Shown here piece by piece: positions 34,157 through 45,128 of a DNA stretch of 64,000 nucleotides. The position numbers were made by a program, and so were the translations under genes. Below the pieces are notes generated by a model. It was given only the letters and a program-made list of their open reading frames with translations. It was not told where the DNA came from and ran no database searches. The stretch lies in assembly GCA_020881915.1 (NCBI GenBank), contig JAJFPB010000009.1, positions 2,728,001-2,792,000 on the forward strand, read 5' to 3'. Each line of letters starts with the position of its first letter. The first letter of the stretch is position 1. Origin of the DNA: Paramyrothecium sp. XJ0827 (Eukaryota > Ascomycota > Sordariomycetes > Hypocreales > Stachybotryaceae).

Positions 34157-36479
34157 TGTGCTTCTTGGACAGACCTGCAAGAACGTGAGGACGTGACGAA
34201 TGGCTCAAAATGAAGTGAAAACGGACCCATTTTGTAGCTGATGGGCTGAGAGGCGAAGCTCTATTTTACCAGGGGGCGACACAAGACTAGCAGGGTATGA
34301 TGAAATGGAATTGCTCAAAATCAGATCATCTCGCATTCACACTAGGAGAAACTCAAAGTAGCTGGGAACATTGGGTGGCTTTTCACCCAAACGGGATGTT
34401 CCCTCTTTTGGCTTGCTAATAAGCTGACCACAGCCTGGTGCGCTCATTTCCTAGCCAGACTGTGAGATTGAGCAGGGTTTGGTCATCATCGTCAAGGGCT
34501 AATCAACCCGTAAGCAGCCTCTCCCAAGTATCCCGAGCATAGAAAATGCATCCTCACCGAGCTGAGGGGTTTGACAACAATCATGTGGTCTGAAGCGGTG
34601 AAAAGTTCATTACGATATAGATTGAACCACCTCTGAGAGAAGGATTCGTCACTATATATCTCGCTTATGTTTCATCCAACCGAGGTGTCAATAGTCTGTC
34701 CTTGGCGCCACTACCTGGCCTGGCAGCTCGAGCAGGGTGCATATTGTACTTTGAGCTTACTTCTTTTTGGTCATCGACAAACAGACTAGTTCCCAGGGCT
34801 CCATGTCCGTGTGATCGTGCTAGGCAACGGATGCTTGATCCGGCGACTTACAGCAAGGGCGTTTGCTTACCGAGGGAAGCGGACTAGGACATTCGGCCCG
34901 CGAAACCGCACGTATATCCCTGGAAAAACAGTACCTACATCAATAACCACTAGAAGGATCTTACAGGGATTGTATGAGAAATCGGATACTGGTACCCTAC
35001 AGTATCTTAGATGTTTTGCTTATTTCTAGGTGAATATAGATCACATAACTGGAAGCCATGCTTCAAATGTTCCAGAGGCACAGCTTGGTTGAGGGATGAT
35101 AGCAAGCTCGTTAGCAGATTAACCAGGTGAGCTGAATCTACCATGATCATTCGACTTGACATTAAAGCAAAATCACAACCAAAGTCCAAAGGTTAGTCCT
35201 TGCCCTAAATCACGATCCCATTAGCGGCAGCTTCGCACTTGACATAGAGTGTTGCAGTACCTTTTGATTCGATATCGCCCCTTGCATGACGCTTGAACTT
35301 GGATTAGTCGAGTACATAGAAAGTTGCTTGTTGCTCAGCGACCAATAACACCATCTTGCATTGGAGATGGCGAACCGCCCTGGCATTTGCGTGGCTTGAT
35401 GCTAAGATTGAATATGAAGGGGTGCCGCCCTAGGTCAATCGCACGTACACTAGCTACACCACGCGTCACCGGCGGCATTTAATGTAACATCTTTCGAACT
35501 TGAAACTCATGGGACTATTATCTATTAGTCTTCTTTGACTAAGCTGCTAGTCTCTAATGCTAAATCCGTTTAACAATGGCAGGGCTAACATTGAGGCACG
35601 CTGCCACATTCCATCCCACACAGCTGTTTCGGTTATTATAGTAAAGCGTTTAGTTTTGCATACTGTGGCTATGATCAAGTGGGTTTGGGCTATGGTTGAG
35701 ACTACCTGGGCTTGACCCCTTCGAGCCTGGAACGACTAGAATTATGCTAGAACGTATGCCAGTATAACCGACATAAGGCACAAGTGTGAACAAGGAATAG
35801 TTAACATGTTAGCGCAAGCCGTTCTGTGGGTTTGAGCCCAGTTCATGAGCTTTTCGGCCAGAAACACGTGCCCAGTGGACCTTCTCTTGCTCCCATCTGC
35901 TATTCCTAGGGAATGATGCTTGGACTGTTAGACTTGTATACGGTCAAGAAACAACAGTGGCAAGTTGTGCATCTGCATTCCAGTTGGGGCTGGCATTGTG
36001 TTGAGAGATTACTAAATATTCTGCACATTGATCATGCCATCACTAAGCGTGGCATTTCTCTTGATTTGGGCACATTCGAAGCCCAAATTTTAGCATCACT
36101 TCAGCTAACCTCGTGTAAATGCAACACAACCTGTCATGCACTACCTAAGTCCCCCTTGAATCTTCAAGAACACAACATGAAAGACAGTTCGAATGGTATG
36201 GAGCAATGCGGGGAAGGACTCACAATGATAGGGGGGCGGTCACGACATAGCGGGAGAGGGAGTTGACCTGAACGGTTTCTCATTCGTCCGATTGAACGTT
36301 TGCAAATCATCCTCATTGGCTGCCTTGTGGCCTAGGATGCAATGCTGACAGAACCGCAATTAGCTTAATTTTGAGCCTCAGCAGAAGTATTTGAGGCCAA
36401 AATACCATTGTTATAGGCCCTCGAACTCTTCCCACATCATCGTCGCAAATCTCACTTCTATGATTTGCGAGGTTCAATC
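34157..36479. other. Long gene-poor region
   Basis: About 2.3 kb between divergent genes. Frames such as 34702-34887 and 35913-36266 (plus) lack start context and similarity. Nothing else recognised. Confidence 0.45.
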
Positions 36480-37810
36480 ATGGCAACAATGACGGTTACT
36501 CAGAATACGAAGCTGACAATGGACAGCAGTGAAGTGCAACGGCTCACTGCCAAGCTCCAGGAAAGACTTAAAAGCTCTAGGCAGATGCTACTAGTCGACA
36601 AAGCTGATGTACACTGCCTCCTCCAAGCTTCAGATCGCGCTTACGCTCTCGAGACTTTCAATCCAAGTGAAGCGTACGATTTGCACCTTGAGGTCATTCA
36701 GGCCTGGCGCCTCTTTATTAAGGTCTACAAGACGCCAGTAGTCACCACAGCTCGGAATATGTATACCACAATGGCAAATCTCAAGGTTACTTTCCATGAG
36801 GAAAGAGAAGACCATCTGAAGCGGTACAAAGTGAACCCTACACCTAGTAATGTGCTTGTGGACATGCCCATACAGCCATCTAAAAGGAAGATCGCCGAAG
36901 GCTTCTGGGACCTGGTCCCCCAGGAAGAGTTGACCCATGCCCCAGATCACCGCAAAGCTCGGGCACTTCCATTGGCATACGTAAGGTTTACTCTTCCATG
37001 TACGTGGCACTATCCCGTCCCCTGTCTAACATTCCTCATCATCCATAGCAGGAGCTAATCCATCGAGGCGGTGGTGTGCCGGGCATTCCACTTTATGTCT
37101 CGAGCCTACTTCTTGAGAGGCCAATCGAACGCTATACGGTGCGAAAGAAATCCGGTTTCGCCTCTCCGACTTGTTTCTCCATCCACGCACATCAGCCAGA
37201 GATAACTGTGCTGTACATACAGCCCGTCGGCGTCCCTCATATTGAGACGTTTGTGTTCCGTCCTGCAGACTATCCAACGCCTTCATTGCGCGTCGTAGCC
37301 CTTGGAGAAACTGGGAGCATGGGCTTCTCAGCCTACAACGCCGGCCCTCCAGAGCCAATCACGATCAGAGAGTGGCCCGACCGGGAGGGCAGATCGAAAT
37401 GGGACACAGATCGGCGCTTCTGCTTTGGGGGACGCAAATTTGTGTGGAAGCCAACGTCGAAGCCACGAGCTTTCAGCAAGTGCAGAGATGATGCTGTTTT
37501 TGAATACACAACAGCGACGCGTAAGGCGGGCAGCAAGACGGGTGAATTGGACGATGATGCGCAACCGACTCGAATCTTTTGGAGTGAAGACAACGGCATG
37601 ACCTTCTACTGTGTGGCAGGACTGGACATTATCTTGAAGGAGTATCTATTCTCTATTGCGACTTTGAAACGGTTTCTCATGGATGTTCGGGCTTTCGTCG
37701 GGGTACCAGGTCCAGGCGGCGTAGGCGAAATGGCCTTCGTGGGCTTGGGAGCTGCCATGGGGGCGATGGACGCGATGGAAGTTGTAATGGAAGTAATGGG
37801 TCTGTTTTGA
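36480..37810 (+). CDS. Unknown two-domain protein, possibly LURP/Tubby-like C-half
   Basis: Exons 36480-36980 and 37052-37810 (acceptor could also be at 37049, adding one Gln) encode 419 residues. The first 165 residues are helical and charged (LTAKLQERLKSSRQMLLVDK). The second half is beta-rich: IPLYVSSLLLERPIERYTV, VLYIQPVGVPHIETFVF, then RRFCFGGRKFVWKPTSK, a pattern that recalls the Tubby/LURP-like barrel common in fungal unknowns; this is a weak structural guess. The last 40 residues turn Gly/Met-rich and hydrophobic (VGLGAAMGAMDAMEVVMEVM), which might anchor the protein or be recent drift. No signal peptide. It ends 148 bp from the stop of the convergent F-box gene. Confidence 0.7.
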
Positions 37811-37958
37811 TGTTGCTATAAGTAGCTCCATAGTCCATATTTCCTTTGCCAACTCCTCTTTCACATTTTTTTATTTGACAGGTTATATGACTGACGAATC
37901 TATTCTTTCCTTCGCAGAGATTGTCTAGTAAGGAGAGGTAATCGAAATTTAACATATT

Positions 37959-39829
37959 CTATCGACTTAAATCCGGAAAACATCCCCGTAAGAATATCCT
38001 TATCCCATCTGTATTAGATGGCCAACCTTTGATAAATTTGCTCTCGCGAGACTTGATGACATTGCATTCTTTAAACATTTGGCCCGGGTTCATCAGCCTC
38101 TCATCTGCTAACCAGTGCCAAAACTTTTGAACCGAAGACCACCTCGTCGTCCGGTCAAATTCCTCTTCACAACCACGGCAGGACAACGGGGCTTTCCGGT
38201 ACGCAAAGAGACTAGCAAAACCCAACCACTGCCTTATTGTGAAGCTAAAGCCAGCGTTAAAAAGAAGCCGCGCCATTTCTGTATCACCTCTGTAAGCACA
38301 AATCTCCAGGGGGCATAGTCTTGGATCGTCATTATCAACCCAGATCTCGCGGACACTGTGAAGGCGGTCTTGGCCTTTCACGTAGCCAAGACGAGCGTGC
38401 GGATTCGCTCCATTCTCTAAAAGTAGGCTCAGAATGTCCACATCTCTATTGCGGATAGAGATAATGATCGGTAATTCAAGATAGTACTCCTCCAAAGGAG
38501 GGATGTATGCCCATGAATACTGATCGTACCTAGTGATGAACTCATTCCAAGGTCCTACGAAAGCCGGACTCTTGCTAGTGAGTTGGCAAGCCAACATTGC
38601 TTTAACACTGCTGAGATCCCTATGTTGACATGCTTCTTGAAGACCATATGTGAATGCTCTCCAATGGACCGTGTGATAAATGTCGTAAAAGTATTTAGCC
38701 GAATACTTTTTCGGGTTATTGTGAAAGTTACCATCAGCGGGGTACTCTGAGTTCAGCCCCTCCTGTGCCGAATAGTAATGTTCCAGTAATTTCTTGGTAA
38801 TGATCGCATGGCCTAGGCAGATCGATCGTTGGACCAAGCAGACCGTTCGTTGATCTACATCATGAGGTGGGGCGCCTTTTCCAATGCGTCGCTGCAGCAG
38901 TTGTTCAAAGATGATAGGGTCCCCCATTTGAACAGCAAGTTTCAGGAAGAAGGGATCGTATTCCTTCATTTTGCTTTTTCCCCTGCGGTTGCCTTTCTTA
39001 GGATATGTGAAGTCAACATCATTGGATAGGAGGAAGCAGAAGAGATTAGCATTTTTAGATCGAATGGCCGCTTCGAGGAATCCGCCGAAAAAGGGCTTTG
39101 ACTCTCTTGTGTGCAGAGTCAAGGCATTTGGCCCATGCTGTAGAATCATTGCACGGAGCTCGGTCTCAACCTCTGAGTCTCCCACGAGGACTCGCGCCAC
39201 TAGCACGTGCATGTCCAAAGTTGCCTCGGTGATCTTTGGCAGCTGTGGAAAGAACAAGGCCTGCGATTTTGGCGAGAAAATATCCCAAATGCCAAGTTCA
39301 CAGCCAACCTCATCGTTAGCAACGGACAGTGAGGCGCGGCAGAGCTCTGTGAAGTATCTTGACCTCTCTGGCCCATATGGGTCGAGGCTCTTTTCTGATG
39401 CCATTTTATCCACGACAGAATGCAGAAGGGTGAACAGACTTGCATTCCAAGGTGCTGTGTGATCCCTAGGCTTCAGCATGACACACTGTGCTAGGAACTC
39501 GACTGCATCTCCACCGAGGGATATTTTGCAATTAGACGATTTAAGGCGCCGCCGTTTGGCAGCAAGGCGGAGTTTTTCGATTGACGCGCTATTCTTCATT
39601 TTCCAAAACATGCCCCCGGCACCAATTATGCTCATGATCTCGGAGTTCAAAGCACCTGATCCAGATGAATGCCCGCTGCAAGGACAAGAAAAGGAAACTC
39701 ACGACACACACGCCGTAAGCGAACGACGTCAATCAGCGTAACCGCGCCATTCGATTCATGCTCGATAAGTTGATCGAATATAAGCCACAAGCAGTCTGCT
39801 GGAAGTTTCTCCAATGCCGGTTTATCCAT
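37959..39829 (-). CDS. F-box protein with ankyrin-like repeats
   Basis: Exons 39829-39703 and 39655-37959 (47-nt intron, phase 1) encode 607 residues. An F-box-like start (LEKLPADCLWLIFDQLIEHE, then VRLRRVCRALNSEI across the splice) would bind Skp1 of an SCF ubiquitin ligase. Ankyrin-type repeats follow, degenerate in the middle: FLEAAIRSKNANLFCFLL (about residue 245), LAVQMGDPIIFEQLLQRR, then two clear ones near the C-terminus, SIRNRDVDILSLLLENGANP and CAYRGDTEMARLLFNAGF. Such proteins are numerous and lineage-specific in fungi; the recruited target is unknown. The splice choice is supported because it restores RRVCRALNSEI, a usual F-box ending. Confidence 0.85.
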
Positions 39830-41876
39830 TTCGGCAACCACGCGTGATACGCCTGGGTATCAGCAAAGCTGCTGTCATTCACGAGGATGAATGGGCAAGG
39901 TTAACGAGATCCTCCCTGTAAGATAAGAAATATGAAGGTCTATCGATCCCTTTTAAATGACAAATTCATACTTGCTATACGCAGGCAGTCCATGTACTGT
40001 GCATGACTCACTCCCATAAACCTGAATTGGGTGGCAGTGCAACCATGTACCTATGTGTCACGCCGCTAGAACCCTGCCATTTTCTTTGGTCTCAGTCAAC
40101 AATCGCAGGCGCCGGACACGCGGTGTGATTTGAAAAGGAAATGCACTTACTTAGCTACCCTAGAGCTAATTTAGGGGTTCTTTATTAGTTTCTTATAGAT
40201 GTAGAAGGGAGATTAGCTCCTGTTTATGCTCGTCAGGTACAAATTTTATATCTTCTTTTTATCAAGCTTAGATTTTACTTTGATCACATGATTCCATACT
40301 CAGTGATGGGCTAGTAGGTGTGGTGTTTTTGAGCCAAATCTTAGCGGTCTTGGAAAGCATCAAATTCATTCATTTTTGCGTTACTGTCTCTTCTTCCATT
40401 ATCCAAAGAATAGCCACGACGCTATTGCGCCCGGTCCGGACCGTTGGTCCCAGCTTAACCGCCTGACCATCCCTCTATGTACCAGTCTCAAAATTCTGTG
40501 TCGGCCGACTACAATAGACATGGAGGGAGTGAAAGCCGCCGGCCGCGGATACCCGTGACCACTATGATTGACTCGAGTGTAAGTTCCCCTTGAATCCTGT
40601 TCCACATATCGGGCAAATATGTCCCAAGCTCCCATTTCGCAGAACCTGCCATTCACCTATGCACGCAGGCAACGACTTGCAAGGTCAAACAAGCTGGGAA
40701 CAAACCCCAAATCTAGGTGCTCATTACTGATTTGGCATCTATAAGAGAGTTTTCAGGCTTTGTTTGTAAGACAAGTAGGAGCCAGCATGAGCGAATACGG
40801 TGGCGGACATGCAAACCGTCGGACAGAGTCTCTAGCCATGATCCCTGTGGAGACCAGATTTGTTAGTCGCGCGTGCATCCCAATCACATCTTCCGGGTTG
40901 ACTATGATCGATTCATTCCAATTATTTAATCAGTTAATCAAGGAATGAAGCCCCGCTTTTCAACCAATGAAAGAGTCGCACGTGAAACTCCATAATAGTA
41001 GTTCTCTGCATACTATGTCTTCAGCATTGGTCGCAAAACGGCATCATGAAATCTTAACTCTGCGTGGTAGGGTCCGAGTCGAGTACGCTCATCTGGTCAG
41101 AGACACTATGTGGACACTTCGATTCAACCATGGGGGCTGTGCTTGCCAAGTTTGCGAAAGGCACGCCATGACAGGGCAACATGGACCAGGACCCAGAGAA
41201 CCCCACACGGCGCTGGTGCTTCGCAACGTTGTTGTCAGCCGCCAATCCGTAGCATTAGATTTCTCTCTCAACCACCAGCTTCGAAATTCGGTTCTGAAGC
41301 ATTCAAGGGGTGTGCAGTGATGACACTTGGAGGCTCTCCTTCACAAGAGAGCTTGCAACTATCATAAGATACTTTCGTTCCTCATGTACACGGGCTTCGA
41401 GCTCATCAACTACCTTTAATCTTTGGGCGAGGTCAAAATGATCCTAAGCTCTGAACTTCCATGCTCAACTATTACACCCATGTCTTCTTCCAAGCCTGGT
41501 ATTTCCTTGGAATTGATGCCAGCGCGCTCTATAATGCCGTTTTAGTACTAAGTTATGCCAAGTAACAGTGGGTAACAGCAGTCTGGGATCCTTGTAGTGT
41601 TCGGCCGGTTCGGCGACCTCAGAAGATTAGATCGTTGGATGCTTTATATGTTGAAACTCGCCAATGGGAATCAGGGATTATTGGGTCCTCGAACTTTACC
41701 CCTGTGAGCAGTAGCACGCATTCGGAAATCTCTATCCAAGGATCGGGCAACGTCTATCGCATCGAGGAAACATTAGCGGTAAAGACAAGCACTAGCAGAT
41801 TTTGGGTTCAATGTTGCGACAAGCTCCATCTGCCTCAATGGATGCTCCCTGATCGAAAAGGCGCGTAAGACATGCA
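39830..41876. other. Long gene-poor region
   Basis: About 2 kb between divergent genes. Several small frames (40376-40558, 40967-41320 plus; 40399-40656 minus) show no domain. I call no gene here. Confidence 0.45.
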
Positions 41877-41884
41877 TATAAAAG
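41877..41884 (+). promoter_or_regulatory. TATA box
   Basis: TATAAAAG lies 80 bp upstream of the ATG of the metallo-beta-lactamase-fold gene. Confidence 0.5.
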
Positions 41885-41964
41885 GTTCTTCCTCGCTCAT
41901 TCCCACGAGCCAAGTTTTTACCCAGTGTAACCGTACATCTGGATTGCTCAGCCAGGAGATTAAC

Positions 41965-44123
41965 ATGGCACTCTCGATCAGCACCACCTTTTTGGCGATG
42001 ATTCTTCTCACCGGGAGGGCTGCTTTTGCTTCCTTTGATTCTTCTCCGCATTATGATGGGGTTTCACAGAGTAATAGCAGTGCGTCTGCTCTCATTCAAT
42101 CTGCCATTCAAGCACTTGGCGGCCGTGAAGCGCTGGCCAGCTTGAAGAGTGTAACTTATGCGTCCGACAGGCAAGTACATGATTGCAATACCCGCTAACT
42201 ATTCAGACCATCAATTGCTGACTCGTGCCTCAGACTCTTTCGCACGCGTACAGTGTCACAGAACTACAACCTGTTCGAGACAGACAGGTTCATGGTCAGC
42301 GCCGGGTCCCAAAACGTGTCATTCTCCTTTTATGAAGAGGGCTTCTCCCAAAGAATAGACCGTACTTTCCTCTCCTCAGGTATGTCTTCTATTTATCCAA
42401 TCTCTCAGATGAGCGTGCCCAATGGAATCTAATGATTTTTGGTTTCCAGATTTCTTCATCTTTCTAAAGCCAGAGATGTCACACCGTGACATGTCATTGG
42501 TTTTACAGAGCGGCGCCGACGGCTTCGCCTGTCTAGTTGATGGAAACTATAATGTTGCCTATCCTGCAGATGAAACTGGTGGTTATCTGGACTGTGAGAC
42601 CTGCGACTGATCTGTCACGTCTTAGATCTAGACTGCTAACGTTGATAAAGCGGCGATGGCGGAGTACCTGTTGCTACAAGCTCTCAAGTTGTCGCCTAAA
42701 CTCTTCCTCGATGTGAGACAAAAGCCTCTAACTGTTCAAATCATGAGAGAACTGACGATACAGTCTCAGATTGAGAAACACTCTTCTGTTGCGACAGCTG
42801 TAACGTTTCGAGGAACGCTTCATCCTGCGGGTAGGTAGGCCTCAATTTTTTCGTGGTTGGGTAGCTGTTAACTTTCGGAAGTTCATGACCGGATCACGAA
42901 CATTACTGTCGTCCTTGATCCTGAAAGTCATCTACCCTTACTGATTCGAACCTTCGAAAATCATCGAATTTTCGGACCAACGACCAGAGATTTACAACTG
43001 TACAACTACAAAGAAGTTGAGGGCGTCTTGTTCCCACTGAGTCAGAAGACCATTTACAACGACGAATACATTATAGAGGAAACTGATGTATCCCAAATTT
43101 ATATTAACAGAGCATTCGAGAAGGACTTCTTTAGTGGCCTCACTCCAGAGGAGACGAGGACAACGCCCTCGCCTCCTAAGCAAGTTCCAGGCTATGAACA
43201 TGCATACATTGGGGATTGGTGGTCCAACACGATCTGGGGAGGCCAGTACAGGGGGACTCTTGGCAATGCGGTAGTGACGCATCCAGCAACCGACCTGCCA
43301 AAGGCTCATCACCTCAGATTCTCAGACAGTCCTAGCATGGGCCACCTCATTCTAGAGTTTGAGGACTCCATTATTGTTTTCGAGGCGCCACCTCAACAAA
43401 CGGACCTTGTCATCCAGTGGGTCGAGGAAAATCTAGGCAGACCAGTTACTCATCTCTGGGTTGGTTTTAGACGTGAAACAATCAGGTTGCCTTTGCTAAT
43501 GAATGCAGGTGTCCCATCACCATCACGATCATAACCTTGATGTTGCCAAGTTTGTCAACATCGGAGCATCTATCATCGTCCCCGAGATGGCGGCATCATA
43601 CTGGAGCCAAATACCCGACATCAACTTGATCACCTTCACGTAAGATTACTCAAAGATTTATCCACACAGGGACAGGAGATTTTCCCTCTGATGTTAACTG
43701 CCGAACAGGGAACAAAAGCCATACATTCATTCTGATGGCAAAATGCAAGCTCGCTTTCTTTGGCGACCCGAGGCACCACATTCGGCTGACTGGTCATATG
43801 CCATGGTCACCTCAGCCTGCCCCAATGCCAACAACAGCATGCTCGCCTTCACCGCCGACTCTTTCAACCCGGATATCTCCCTCGATAGTGCCATTGCGAA
43901 CAAATGGCTTCGTCAAGCAATTGATGATGGCTTGAGCAGGAACGCACTGTGAGTTTGACTCCATTATAAGCCTGCTACTTCTTTCTAATAATGTTATCAT
44001 AGTGTGATTCCAGCCCACGGAGTGCCACATCCCTTGTCAGTTGTTCTCAAAGTACTGGGCTCACCGTATCCTCCTTTCAACTCTACCAGCTTCGTGCGAG
44101 GTGGTGAGATTTGTCTTAAGTAA
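41965..44123 (+). CDS. Secreted metallo-beta-lactamase-fold hydrolase
   Basis: Eight exons (41965-42170, 42234-42379, 42450-42593, 42651-42830, 42882-43459, 43509-43639, 43709-43948, 44003-44123) join in phase to 581 residues. A signal peptide is clear (MALSISTTFLAMILLTGRAAFA). The metal motif VSHHHHDHNLDV sits in exon 6 near residue 420, matching HxHxDH; a further candidate ligand is the His of VIPAHGVPHP near the C-terminus. The first 400 residues contain a family-specific beta-rich part (NYNLFETDRFMVSAG, GHLILEFEDSIIVFEAPP). The first intron has a GC donor (AG/GCAAGT at 42171), required by phase. Substrate is not predictable: lactonases, esterases and other hydrolases share the fold. A TATA box precedes it by 80 bp. 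Confidence 0.85.
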
Positions 44124-45128
44124 AGATAATTGATCTTTTATCTGCGCCTCCACAATTCTCATCTCTCTATTTGAATTTTTGACTAGGATTGTCTCGGAAA
44201 TAGAGGTAGAAAATTTTATCTTCAACGTGGGGCCCTGCGTCTATTGCCCGCCTCACCGATGTCTTTTATGGAGAGAGCGCCTCGTATTTTCACCAGACCC
44301 CTTATTGTTGGTGGCTATGTCGTTTTTCGCGGCAAGTAGGTCTCTTTCATGACGCAGAGTTCTTCCCTCATCCTCTTCCCTTCCGAATTGACCGTCAGCT
44401 GGATTTGATGGATAGAGGGCCTCCCGACAGCCCGGAACGGGAAAAAACCTCGAGCCAAGATGCATTGAGCCCTTGTTCTCGTTAGAGATCATGATGGATC
44501 TGACGTGGTCTTTGAGCCACGTGAGCAGTACTGGCGTGGTTGAAAGGCCGAAATTAAGGATATTAGTACAGTGCTCAAGTCTAAGTCGGGTGTTTTTCTT
44601 TTTCTCCTTCCTAAACAACAAAAAGAAAAAGAAAAAAAATAAAATGAGTTACATCGCTAGTATAGTACTACTCCTCATACAATGTTGTCAGAAGATTTGC
44701 CTAGTGGACTCGAACGTTTACTAATTAAACTCGAAAGCAAGAGTTCTTAATGAGACATTAATGTGGCTGTTCTAAATGGTACTTGTCTGTAAAGCCATCA
44801 CGTGTGTCTTAGCTGGATTATTATGCATAGACCCCATGCGCTGCTTTGTAGAATTTTGCATGGCAAGGCTGTAGCACAAACACCCCGGCCGAGGGGTTAT
44901 TCGCAGCTGCGAATCATGAACCTGTCAGCATTCTTAACGCTGTTTTACTACAAAATCATCGCACTTGCTTCCATCCACTTCTACTCTCAGAACCACATGC
45001 TCTCGCAATTTCATCACATTTGAAGGCGTTGCATCTAAACTAATCTTTGCTGGTTGGGTTATCTACACCCTCTTGACATATATCTCGCAGACAGGAACGG
45101 GAGCCCCACGTCTCGGTCTCCAGGAATC
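44124..45128. other. Intergenic with A-rich run
   Basis: About 1 kb. The 122-aa minus-strand frame at 44253-44621 starts in an AAAAAG-rich run and shows no domain, so I do not call it. The region ahead of 45129 is the presumed promoter of the regulator gene. Confidence 0.45.

Noticed and set aside
44253..44621. 122-codon minus-strand frame
   Set aside because: Begins in an A-rich tract, low-complexity, no homology seen.
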